From Alphaproteobacteria bacterium (lineage in GTDB: Bacteria > Pseudomonadota > Alphaproteobacteria > ATCC43930 > CGMCC-115725): a stretch of 6,755 bases of DNA. Of this stretch, positions 1 to 6,273 are shown piece by piece. The position numbers and the translations under genes are program-made. The stretch covers positions 1 through 6,755 of the forward strand of contig JAFMSA010000234.1 in NCBI GenBank assembly GCA_017353855.1. The letters are read 5' to 3'. The notes under the pieces are model-generated. The model did not search any database, was not told where the DNA came from, and saw only the letters and a program-made list of their open reading frames with translations. Position 1 is the first letter of the stretch; the number at the start of each line of letters is the position of its first letter.

Positions 1-126
1 AGAAAAAGAACCTTTGAGTGCACCCAATTGTAACTGCTCCGCAGCTCATTGATTTTCGAAGTTTCGTCGATTTATCAGGCCTTTCTGCGCGAGGTGGGTG
101 CTTCCAACTCACGAATTTAGGATTAT

Positions 127-664
127 TTGCCGCCTAGGCTGGGCACGAGGTGGAGGCGCGCCCGCGGTTCCGACGCCGACCTATTCGCCTCGGCCAATAT
201 GGAATATCCGCGTGCGCTCAATCGCTCGAACAGAAGCGGTCCGGTTTTCCGATTCGCGCGTAACAGCCTGTGTGCGCTGGTCAGGCCCGGCTTTGATGTC
301 CACTCCGCGAACCTGATCGAGCACATACTCGACCCGACGACTTCCGATCCCTCTGGCGATTATGCCTTTGCGGTCTTCGCTCGACGCTCTTAAGCCCGGG
401 GCCGGTGCAATACTTGAGAAGAAAGCGCTGAAGCTGACCGGCAGCAACGTGCCGCCGGCCGGCCGCGTAGCCTATGGCTGGCACATCGCCGAAGGCCGCG
501 CCGACATATTTCTGGTTTACCGTACCGCCGCGCTGAAGTGCAGCAGCAATATCCCGGCCAGAAAATCGTGGAGCTGCCGCCCGCGCTCACAGTTGGAGCC
601 GAGTACGGCCTGTGGCGCGGCGACGGCCGTACGCTCACCCGCCGCTCTGGAATCGCTGTCATGA
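127..664 (+). pseudogene. modA-like molybdate-binding protein, multiply frameshifted pseudogene
   Basis: This is the remnant of a periplasmic substrate-binding protein of the molybdate (ModA) type, which would capture oxyanion for an ABC importer. Frame 1 (about 170-384) reads ADLFASANMEYPRAL, then FARNSLCALVRPG and DPSGDYAFAVFAR, all characteristic of ModA-like proteins. The reading then moves to frame 2 near 380-388 (LKPGAGAILEKKALKLTG, then PAGRVAYGWHIAEGRADIFL). It returns to frame 1 near 520-535 (QQQYPGQKIVELPPALTVGA, then EYGL). After that no recognisable C-terminal segment remains. The N-terminus, including any signal peptide, is missing, and a segment of roughly nine residues seems to be lost between ILDP and DPSGDY. 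The frame-2 stop TGA (662-664) overlaps the ATG of the downstream regulator (661), which fits an old operon. The family call rests on remembered motifs, not an alignment; the pseudogene status is seen directly from the frame changes. Confidence 0.72.
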
Positions 665-789
665 CCAACACCAGACTGACCCTGCGTGTGGATTTTGGCT
701 CGAAACGATCGATCGGCCCGGGAAAAATCCGGCTGCTCGAAGAGATCGACCGCGGAGGGTCGATTTCCCAGGCCGGTCGCAGCCTAGGC
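661..789 (+). pseudogene. ModE-type winged-helix regulator, 5' fragment (IS-interrupted)
   Basis: These are the first 43 codons of a small DNA-binding regulator of the ModE N-terminal/LysR-type winged-helix class (MTNTRLTLRVDFG, then RRSIGPGKIRLLEE-like sequence and GGSISQAGRSLG). In this class the Ile-Ser-x-Ala-Gly-Arg segment is part of the helix-turn-helix. The frame is open up to base 789, where the IS1634-family element begins; beyond it the frame runs into IS sequence and the product would be useless. The ATG at 661 overlaps the TGA of the modA remnant (ATGA), suggesting translational coupling. The matching 3' half is at 2761-3033. Joined at GCCTAGGC, the two halves give an uninterrupted protein of 133 residues. 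Stand-alone ModE N-terminal proteins of this size usually sit beside molybdate transport genes, which fits the neighbours. No Mo-binding (MOP/TOBE) domain is present. Confidence 0.8.
782..789 (+). repeat. Target-site duplication of the IS1634-family element, left copy
   Basis: GCCTAGGC lies directly outside the left end of the insertion element and is repeated at its right end. Because the octamer is a palindrome, the true duplication could be 4, 6 or 8 bp, with the outer bases assigned to the element instead; all choices rebuild the same ancestral sequence. One copy supplies codons for Ser-Leu-Gly of the interrupted regulator. Confidence 0.8.
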
Positions 790-798
790 CGAACTTTA
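790..798 (+). repeat. Left terminal inverted repeat of the IS
   Basis: CGAACTTTA reads inward from the left duplication and pairs with CGAGCTTTA at the opposite end with one mismatch. Identity falls away after nine bases, so this is a short or diverged terminal repeat. Confidence 0.6.
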
Positions 799-860
799 CG
801 TCTTGTGGACTGTAAGCCATTGGCGTGACTCGATTCCCACGGTCGAGCACTGACTACATT

Positions 861-2576
861 TCAAATTTTGACGTCGAGCAGATCCAAGGCACGCTGCTGG
901 ATCTTCGTAGGCCTGGTGAGCATGGTCAGCTCGCCGGCCTTGCCAAAAGTCACGACGTTTCGTGCGAGCGTTGCGAGATCGGCGAGCAAGGTGCGGAAAC
1001 TGTGAACCGGCTGTCCATCGGTCGTACGCTTGGTCGTGGCCTTGCGCTTGGCCGCTGGAGAGGGCTGTGCCTTGGACACAGGAGACAGGCGCGAAGCTTC
1101 GGCGGCTTGATGGTCGTGATCGTCGAACAAGATAGGCGCCAACGCCTGGCGCATGTGCCATTCAACATGGAAGGCCAGCATGCACAGGAACACGTGGGCC
1201 CGCACGTGCGGGGTGGTCCAGTGGTAGATCGGCCGAATTTCGAGATCTATGGACTTGATGCTGCGAAAGGCCCGTTCGACCCGGGCCAGGCTCTTGTATG
1301 CGCGCACCGTGCCGGCGGTATTGATGGCGTCCGCGGGCACGCTGGTACGCAGCACGTAAAAGCCATCGAGCGCCTGCTCTTTGGTGATCGCGGCGTGATT
1401 GCGCTCGAAGCTCAGCGAATCGTCGGTGATGGTGATGTCGAAGTGCTTGGCGACTTTGTGCCGGCCGATGATCTTGCCGACAGCAAGGCCGATCGCTTCG
1501 CGACCACGCAAGGGCCTGCGCTTGCTTTGGATACGATCTTGGATCTTTTTCAGATTTCGCTCGGTGGCATCGAGCAGCTCACTCCGCTTGCGTCCGCGTT
1601 CCTCGGCGAGAGCATGGTTCTTGCAGACGATAAGGCGCTCGCCAGGAAAATCAGGGCTCGCGATCTCGGCGAGATCACGCGTGTCGAAGAACGACAGCTG
1701 CAGGGGGCCGTTTTCGGCGGCGAGCCGCTGGATCGCCGGCGCTTTCAGCGCGGTGAGCCAGTCGATCCCGGCCGGCCTGAGATCGGCTTCAATGCGCGCC
1801 TGAGTGATCATCCCGCGATCGCCGACCATCACGACACGGTCGAGACCGAAGCGCTCCCTGAGTTTGGTAATCTGATTGCCGACGGTCGATGGGTCACCGG
1901 TATTGCCTTCGAACACTTCGATAGCGAGGGGACATCCATCGGGCGTGCACAGAAGCCCGTACACGATCTGCAGCTTGTCAGAACGGTGCTCTCGGCTGTG
2001 ACCGAGATGCGCCAACGGGCAGCAGCGGCCCTCGAAGTAACTCGAGCTCACGTCGTAGAGTACCAGGGTCCCATCGTGCAGGTACCGGCGTGCCAATGCG
2101 TCCTCGATCGAAGCTTGCGCCTCGCCCAGCCAGTCGAGCGTGGCGTAGAGCTCGTTGACGTGCACTTCGCCCAACCCGAGCGTCGCCCCGAGGGAATCGA
2201 TGGCGGTCTTCTCGTCAAGCGCACGGGCCGTGGCGAGCTTTGCAGCCGGATCGATCAATCGCTCCGCGATCATCGCCAGAGCGAGGTTGCGCTGACGCTC
2301 CGGTCCATCAGGCAGAAGCTTATCCAACCCGATCCGGCGCGCTGTGCCCAGCACCGCCGCGACATGCCCGTGCGGCAGCGTACGCACGATCTGCGTGTCT
2401 TCGACCCGAGCCAGCTCGTCGCCGCGCAGCGCTGCCTGCAGCGCCTTGATCCGTTCAGGTGCCCAATCCGACAGATTTGCCAGCGTGCGGTTTTTCACAC
2501 GGCCACCGTCGCGGTAGCTTTCGCGCAGCAGGATGGCGGGGCGCGCGCTTTTGTTTGGAATTGCGACGACGTACAT
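861..2576 (-). CDS. IS1634-family (IS4 superfamily, DDE) transposase
   Basis: This DDE transposase should cut and rejoin the ends of its own element. From the ATG at 2576 it is 571 residues, normal for the family. The N-terminus (MYVVAIPNKSARPAILLRES, then YRDGG and KNRTLANLSDW) is a hallmark of IS1634-type transposases. Counting from that ATG, the likely catalytic residues are Asp175 in LYDVSSSYFEG, Asp253 in VMVGDRGMIT and Glu434 in LARVERAFRSIK. The latter keeps the E-(6)-K spacing of the IS4 YREK signature (Lys441). There is no frameshift or internal stop. A TTG at 2612, with GGAAAGG just upstream, would add 12 residues. I prefer the ATG because family members usually start at this MYV/MFV position, but the ATG lacks a clear ribosome site, so the start is uncertain. 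The C-terminal 80 or so residues contain a basic, low-complexity stretch (KAQPSPAAKRKATTKRT). Confidence 0.93.
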   Translation of the reverse strand: MYVVAIPNKSARPAILLRESYRDGGRVKNRTLANLSDWAPERIKALQAALRGDELARVEDTQIVRTLPHGHVAAVLGTARRIGLDKLLPDGPERQRNLALAMIAERLIDPAAKLATARALDEKTAIDSLGATLGLGEVHVNELYATLDWLGEAQASIEDALARRYLHDGTLVLYDVSSSYFEGRCCPLAHLGHSREHRSDKLQIVYGLLCTPDGCPLAIEVFEGNTGDPSTVGNQITKLRERFGLDRVVMVGDRGMITQARIEADLRPAGIDWLTALKAPAIQRLAAENGPLQLSFFDTRDLAEIASPDFPGERLIVCKNHALAEERGRKRSELLDATERNLKKIQDRIQSKRRPLRGREAIGLAVGKIIGRHKVAKHFDITITDDSLSFERNHAAITKEQALDGFYVLRTSVPADAINTAGTVRAYKSLARVERAFRSIKSIDLEIRPIYHWTTPHVRAHVFLCMLAFHVEWHMRQALAPILFDDHDHQAAEASRLSPVSKAQPSPAAKRKATTKRTTDGQPVHSFRTLLADLATLARNVVTFGKAGELTMLTRPTKIQQRALDLLDVKI

Positions 2577-2627
2577 AGGCAGCTTAGAATCACTGCCAGT
2601 GCGTCGCGTCAAGGCCTTTCCGAACTA

Positions 2628-2695
2628 AATTTATGACTACGATATGGGACATAACCAAATAGCAGGACCATTATGCAATTACAATTTATGACTAC
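2628..2695 (+). repeat. Subterminal 13-bp direct repeat pair in the IS right end
   Basis: AATTTATGACTAC occurs at 2628-2640 and again at 2683-2695, 55 bp apart. TGACTACATT from the second copy (2689-2698) also occurs at 851-860, just past the transposase stop, in the same + strand orientation. Repeated motifs near IS ends can be transposase-binding or regulatory sites; that role is inference here. Confidence 0.5.
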
Positions 2696-2723
2696 ATTCT
2701 AGGGCCGACATAAACAAAATCAA
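2696..2723 (-). promoter_or_regulatory. Candidate promoter for the IS transposase
   Basis: On the minus strand, TTGATT (2723-2718) and TAGAAT (2701-2696) are separated by 16 bp and resemble sigma-70 -35 and -10 boxes (4/6 and 5/6 matches). They point toward the transposase, about 80-120 bp upstream of its possible starts. The -10 abuts one copy of the 13-bp repeat, which would place that repeat near the transcription start. This is a motif match only. Confidence 0.35.
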
Positions 2724-2743
2724 CGACTTGGCCGGTTTTGGGA

Positions 2744-2752
2744 TAAAGCTCG
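2744..2752 (-). repeat. Right terminal inverted repeat of the IS
   Basis: Read inward on the minus strand from 2752 this is CGAGCTTTA, matching the left end CGAACTTTA except for one base. Confidence 0.6.
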
Positions 2753-2760
2753 GCCTAGGC
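2753..2760 (+). repeat. Target-site duplication of the IS1634-family element, right copy
   Basis: This second copy of GCCTAGGC is immediately followed by ATG TCG TAT, the continuation of the interrupted regulator (Met-Ser-Tyr). It is identical to the copy at 782-789. Confidence 0.8.
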
Positions 2761-3033
2761 ATGTCGTATCGGCGCGCGTGGCTTCTGATCGACGATCTCA
2801 ATCGCTGCTTCCGTCAGCCGGTGGTGCGCGCCAAGTCGGGCGGATCGCAGGGCGGCGGCGCTGTGCTCACCGAATTTGGCGTCGAATTGGTGCGCGATTA
2901 CCGGGCCATCGAGAACGCGGCTTCCGGCGCCGCCAAATCGCGATTGCGCGGTCTCGAAGCCGCCTTGCGAACGTCGCGCACCGCGGGTGACAAGCGGACG
3001 TCCATTCGGGGCGGAAGCCGTCGGACACCGTGA
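2761..3033 (+). pseudogene. ModE-type winged-helix regulator, 3' fragment
   Basis: This is the continuation of the regulator begun at 661: MSYRRAWLLIDDLNRCFRQP, then VVRAKSGGSQGGGAVLTEFG and a helical C-terminus ending at TGA 3031-3033. MSYRRAWLL-(2)-LN is the recognition-helix region typical of ModE N-terminal domains, and GG(x)GGGA-LT-FG is the usual wing. The sequence is 90 codons with no other lesion, so the IS insertion looks like the only damage and is probably recent relative to the decay of modA. The Met at 2761 could in principle start a truncated protein, but it would lack the first part of the helix-turn-helix. The stop overlaps the next ATG (TGATG, 3031-3035). Confidence 0.82.
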
Positions 3034-3245
3034 TGACTGATCGCCACACTTTGTTGGCCGGACTTTGCGCGATGCTGGTCGCGCCGGTACCGGCAAACGC
3101 CACAATAGCCGTCAACGGTGATGCTGGCCGGTCGATCAGCATCCCGAAAAAGATCGAGCGCGTATTATTCGTCGGTACGTCGGCAGAAGGGCGCCACGAG
3201 GGCTCTCATTCAGCGACTGAACGAGTTCGAAAAGTGAACATATGA
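3033..3245 (+). pseudogene. TroA/FecB-like ABC binding protein, truncated remnant
   Basis: The ATG at 3033 overlaps the regulator stop by one base. The first 23 residues form a plausible Sec signal peptide (polar start, hydrophobic LLAGLCAMLVAPV, cleavage after ANA). Next comes AVNGDAGRSISIPKKIERVL, which resembles the D-x-x-GR-x-(V/I)-x-(V/I)-P-x-K-(I/V)-x-RV start of TroA-fold metal or siderophore binding proteins. Family similarity stops around residue 50, where about 300 residues would normally be expected. The frame ends at 3245 with unrelated-looking residues. In another frame, bases 3196-3237 encode ATRALIQRLNEFEK and a stop, which looks like a genuine C-terminal tail; an internal deletion that joined the two ends would explain this. 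Next to modA- and modE-like genes, a MolA-type molybdate binder is possible, but that is inference. Confidence 0.55.
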
Positions 3246-3361
3246 CGACAAAACCGACTGCAAAATCTTTGCCGTTCGACGGCTATGTCATGGAGCGGGT
3301 GAAGGGGACCGAACTCTCGTCATCAGTGGAAGGGTGTGGATGCCGCAATCCCAACAAATAG
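3242..3361 (+). CDS. Orphan 39-residue ORF ending in Cys-Gly-Cys-Arg, unknown
   Basis: I do not recognise this ORF. It starts at ATG 3242, four bases after the TGA that ends the putative binding-protein tail (3235-3237) and overlapping the frame-0 TGA at 3243. It reads MTTKPTAKSLPFDGYVMERV, then KGTELSSSVEGCGCRNPNK and a TAG. There is no strong ribosome-binding site. There are two explanations. It may be the N-terminal stub of the next transport gene, for example an ABC permease, cut off by a frameshift or deletion. Or it may be a small cysteine-containing peptide. The decayed surroundings make the first more likely. Expression is unproven. Confidence 0.25.
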   Translation: MTTKPTAKSLPFDGYVMERVKGTELSSSVEGCGCRNPNK

Positions 3362-3611
3362 ATGGCCGCAAAACAGGCCCTTTCCAGCCCTAGCGGGATC
3401 AACGAGTTAGCTGGCGATTGCAAAAACATTTCATCCCCCGCCCCTCACCCACGACTGACGGTCCAACGTCACCAAACTATGGCCAAATGATCCCAGGCAA
3501 ACCGCGCGCGAGAAGGCGGAGCGCAACGACGCCGCAGGTAACGTCGCCGCATAGAGGCCATCATCAGTTTCAAGATTCCGGTCTGAATCGCGGCAACAGC
3601 GTCGACAGGAA
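3362..3611. other. Intergenic stretch without recognisable gene
   Basis: This 250-bp stretch lies between the decayed transport block and the TPR-glycosyltransferase gene. An ATG ORF at 3362-3490 (42 codons) has no ribosome site and no recognisable sequence, so I do not call it. No clear terminator or RNA gene is visible. The promoter of the downstream gene should lie in this stretch, but I cannot point to convincing -35/-10 boxes. Confidence 0.4.
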
Positions 3612-3623
3612 ATGCGCTCGGTC

Positions 3624-3631
3624 AGAGGGGG
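3624..3631 (+). promoter_or_regulatory. Ribosome-binding site deciding the TPR-glycosyltransferase start
   Basis: AGAGGGGG ends 7 bases before the ATG at 3639. The in-frame ATG at 3612 has only AGGAA directly abutting it, too close for normal initiation. The purine-rich site therefore favours 3639. Confidence 0.55.
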
Positions 3632-3638
3632 CGAAGCG

Positions 3639-5960
3639 ATGCAGTTAGGCCTTTCTATCATTGATCTATTTCAACGGGGTCTCACTGACTATCGGGCCGG
3701 AAGGCTGCTCCAAGCTGAGGCAGCGTATCGCCAAATTTTGACCCTCGATCCCGCCCATGCCGACGCTCACTATGCCCTAGGCGCTGCGCTGTGGGCCCTC
3801 GGCCGGCCGGCAGAGGCGGAGGTGAGTTGCCGCGAGGTTGTGCGGCTTCGACCAAATAACCCGGAGGCTCACAATAACCTCGGCGGTGTGCTGAAAGCCC
3901 TCGGCCGGCTGGCAGAGGCGGAGGCGAGCCACCGCGAGGCTGTGCGACTTCGGCCAAATTACCCCGAGGCTCACTATAACCTCGGCACTGCGCTGTGGAC
4001 TCTCGGCCGGCTGGCAGAGGCGGAGGCGAGCTACCGCGAGGCTGTGCGACTTCGGCCAAATTACCCTGAGGCTCACTACAACCTGGGCGCTATGCTGAAT
4101 GCCCTCGGTCGGCCGGCAGAGGGGGAGGCGAGCTACCGCGAGGCTGTGCGACTCCGGCCAAATTACCCTGAGGCTCACTACAACCTGGGCAATGCACTGT
4201 GTGCCCTTGGCCGGCCGGCAGAGGGGGAGGCGAGCTACCGCAATGCTCTGCGGCTTCGACCAAATTACCCTGAGGCTCACAATAACCTCGGCAATGCACT
4301 GTGGGCCCTTGGCCGGCTGGCAGAGGCGGAGGCGAGCTACCGCAATGCTCTGCGGCTTCGACCAAATAACCCTGAGGCTCACATTAACCTCGGCAACGCA
4401 TTGTGTGCCCTTGGCCGGCCGGCAGAGGCGGAGGTGAGCTGCCGCGAGGTTGTGCGGCTTCGGCCAAACAGCCCTCAGGCTCACCGCAATCTCGGCAATG
4501 TCTTGCATGCCCTCAATCGTTGGCGCGAGAGCATTGCCTGTCTCAAGCGCCTGCTGTCGCTCAAGCCTGACGATCCTCTAACCAAGTTCGCGCTCTGCAT
4601 GGCGGAGTTGCCGGTCCTCTACGCGGACGAAGCCGAGATTGCCGAGCGGCGGGCGAGCTATGCGGCACGCCTCAAATCGCTGGCGTCAGAGGTCGCCGAT
4701 ATGCCCGCCGCTGCGCTTGCCGACGGCATCGGGAGATGGCAGCCATTCTTCCTGCCCTATCAGGGCCACAACGATCGGGACCTGCAGGCGATCTACGGGG
4801 CGCTCGCCTGCCGCGTCATGGCTGATCGCTACCCGCCCGTCGCAATGCCGCCGCCGCCTGCGCCCGATGAGCGCGTGCGCGTGGGCATCGTCAGCGGCTA
4901 TTTCCGCCGACACGCCAATTGGCGCATCCCGATCCAGGGCTGGCTCGGACAGCTCGACCGCAGCCGGTTCCGCCTCTTCGGTTATTACACCGACGCCGTG
5001 AGCGACGCGGAAACGGAACGCGCGCGTTCGCTCTGCGACCGGTTCGTGCAGGGACCGCTGTCGATCGATCGTTGGCGGCAGGAGATCGCAGCCGATGCGC
5101 CGCAGGTTCTGCTCTATCCCGAGGTCGGGATGAGCCCGATCTCGGCGAAGCTCGCCGCCCAGCGGCTTGCCCCGGTGCAATGCAATTCCTGGGGCCATCC
5201 GGAAACCAGCGGCTTTCCGACCCTCGATTATTTCCTCTCGAGCGACCTTATGGAGCCGTCCGACGCGCAGCAGCATTATTGCGAGAATCTGATCAGGCTT
5301 CCCAACCTGTCTGTGTATTGCGAGCCTGTCGAGCCGCCGGTGCTTGCGTGTGAAAGAGCCGCGTTCGGAATGCGGTCGTCAGCCTGTATCTATTGGTGCG
5401 CCCAGTCATTGTTTAAATATCTGCCGCGGCACGATCCCATCTTTCCCCGCATCGCACGGGAAGCTGGCGATTGTCAATTCGTGTTCATCGAGTATCCCGG
5501 CGTGACCGATCTGTTTCGCCTTCGGCTCGAGCGCGCCTTCGGCCAATTCGGTTTGCGCGCGGAGGATTACTGCCTGTTCCTGCCGCGTCTCGACCAAGAG
5601 CGCTTTCTCGCCGCAACCGGCCTGTCGGACGTGTTTCTCGATAGCATCGGCTGGTCGGGCTGCAACTCGACGCTCGAAGCATTGGTCTATGATCTGCCGA
5701 TCGTAACTCTGCGCGGAGACTTGATGCGCGGCCGCCACAGCGCCGCGATGCTCGACATGATGGGAATGACCGCTACCGTCTGCGAATCGATTGAGCAATA
5801 CGCGGAATTGGCAGTCGATCTCGCCCGGGACCCTGCCCGGCGGGCGGAGCTCAAACGCATGATCGCCACCGGCAAGCGCGCGATCTACCGCGATCGAACG
5901 TGTATCGCCGCGCTAGAGGAGTTTCTCGATCAGGTCGCGCGCCGCGCACAGGCGAAATAA
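3639..5960 (+). CDS. TPR-repeat protein with GT41 (O-GlcNAc transferase/SPINDLY-like) glycosyltransferase domain
   Basis: This probable cytoplasmic glycosyltransferase should transfer a sugar from a nucleotide-sugar to Ser/Thr of target proteins, with the TPR superhelix binding the acceptor. From the ATG at 3639 it has 773 residues; an ATG at 3612 would add nine. Residues about 24-330 are tandem 34-residue TPRs of the pattern AEAEASYREAVRLRPNYPEA, then HYNLGNALWALGRL. A linker leads to the GT41 C-terminal catalytic region (about 414-765): VGIVSGYFRRHANW, CNSWGHPETSGFPTLDYFLS, SLFKYLPRHDPIF, FLDSIGWSGCNSTLEAL and LMRGRHSAAMLDMMG. His425 (RRHANW) and Lys593 (LFKYLP) occupy the places of the human OGT residues His498 and Lys842. 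The HTTGMD nucleotide-binding motif of human OGT is replaced by CNSTLE, as in many bacterial relatives. There is no signal peptide or membrane segment. It seems to stand alone as a transcription unit. The acceptor and sugar are unknown. Confidence 0.9.
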   Translation: MQLGLSIIDLFQRGLTDYRAGRLLQAEAAYRQILTLDPAHADAHYALGAALWALGRPAEAEVSCREVVRLRPNNPEAHNNLGGVLKALGRLAEAEASHREAVRLRPNYPEAHYNLGTALWTLGRLAEAEASYREAVRLRPNYPEAHYNLGAMLNALGRPAEGEASYREAVRLRPNYPEAHYNLGNALCALGRPAEGEASYRNALRLRPNYPEAHNNLGNALWALGRLAEAEASYRNALRLRPNNPEAHINLGNALCALGRPAEAEVSCREVVRLRPNSPQAHRNLGNVLHALNRWRESIACLKRLLSLKPDDPLTKFALCMAELPVLYADEAEIAERRASYAARLKSLASEVADMPAAALADGIGRWQPFFLPYQGHNDRDLQAIYGALACRVMADRYPPVAMPPPPAPDERVRVGIVSGYFRRHANWRIPIQGWLGQLDRSRFRLFGYYTDAVSDAETERARSLCDRFVQGPLSIDRWRQEIAADAPQVLLYPEVGMSPISAKLAAQRLAPVQCNSWGHPETSGFPTLDYFLSSDLMEPSDAQQHYCENLIRLPNLSVYCEPVEPPVLACERAAFGMRSSACIYWCAQSLFKYLPRHDPIFPRIAREAGDCQFVFIEYPGVTDLFRLRLERAFGQFGLRAEDYCLFLPRLDQERFLAATGLSDVFLDSIGWSGCNSTLEALVYDLPIVTLRGDLMRGRHSAAMLDMMGMTATVCESIEQYAELAVDLARDPARRAELKRMIATGKRAIYRDRTCIAALEEFLDQVARRAQAK
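3810..4523 (+). repeat. 102-bp tandem minisatellite encoding seven TPR units
   Basis: Seven in-register 102-bp units start at 3810, 3912, 4014, 4116, 4218, 4320 and 4422. They are nearly identical in DNA, including silent positions, around GCAGAGGCGGAGGCGAGCTA and CTTCG(A/G)CCAAATTACCC. The first and last units share the variant coding for AEVSCREVVRLRPN, and the units at 4116 and 4218 share GCAGAGGGGGAG, so blocks have been duplicated or converted. The more diverged repeats before 3810 and after 4523 are also TPRs. Such homogeneity points to recent unit gain or loss. Confidence 0.9.
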
Positions 5961-6273
5961 ATCGGCTCTCTGATAACGAGCGGAAGATCAAACGGTAGCG
6001 GAGCTTTTTTGCGCACGGCAGATGCTCGCTCGCGATCGTCACGCCCGTCCCAGCGATGATCGATGGTGGGGTGGTCGGTGGTCGAGGGGCGCGAGCGATC
6101 AGCCGGGCGAAATCCCTTCGGACGAGCCTTGCTCGCGTTGGTGGCTTAATTGCCCAGGCTGCCACCGGGACCGAAAACTTCGCTATCGAGCGCCTGCACC
6201 ACGAGCGTCACGTGCCGACAGCCGGCATGAAGGCGGCCGGCCATCGCGCACCAGCCCGGCCTGCCTGATAGAT
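5961..6273. other. 313-bp stretch without recognisable gene
   Basis: After the glycosyltransferase stop I see no protein of a known family in any frame. A run of six T (6005-6010) follows GGAGC, but the only stem I can draw is four base pairs with a long loop, so I do not call a terminator. Short overlapping ORFs on both strands lack ribosome sites and look like chance openings in GC-rich DNA. The AT-rich leader usually found before a CRISPR array is not present just left of 6274. Confidence 0.5.

Larger units (their letters stand above)
790..2752 (-). mobile_element. Complete IS1634-family insertion sequence (about 1.96 kb)
   Basis: The element is bounded by short imperfect inverted repeats: CGAACTTTA at the left (790-798) and CGAGCTTTA at the right (2752-2744, read inward), matching at 8 of 9 positions. 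GCCTAGGC flanks it on both sides. Its limits are set independently by the split regulator gene: removing 790-2752 plus one duplication restores an open, family-typical helix-turn-helix sequence. It carries one transposase gene on the minus strand, a possible promoter inside the right end, and repeated GTAGTCA-type motifs near both ends. The transposase is intact, so the copy may still be mobile. The IS1634 assignment comes from the protein; the exact end bases are ambiguous because the target is a palindrome. Confidence 0.85.

Noticed and set aside
34..120. Short open stretch reading EVSSIYQAFLREVGASNSRI
   Set aside because: It looks mildly protein-like but is only 28 codons between stops and matches nothing I know.
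825..2636. A 603-codon open frame on the + strand
   Set aside because: It lies antisense to the well-supported IS1634 transposase and its translation matches no family; it is a shadow of GC-rich coding DNA.
3242..3361. Methanobactin or other RiPP precursor
   Set aside because: The cysteines are too few and wrongly placed for a methanobactin core, and no modification enzyme is present in the window.
3362..3490. A 42-codon ATG ORF after the orphan Cys-Gly-Cys ORF
   Set aside because: No ribosome site, no recognisable motif, and it lies in a decayed region.
3777..4508. A 243-codon open frame on the minus strand with its own internal repeats
   Set aside because: It is the antisense of the TPR minisatellite; the periodicity and openness come from the repeat itself.
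5961..6015. Possible intrinsic terminator after the glycosyltransferase
   Set aside because: A T6 run is present, but the best stem is four base pairs with a long loop.
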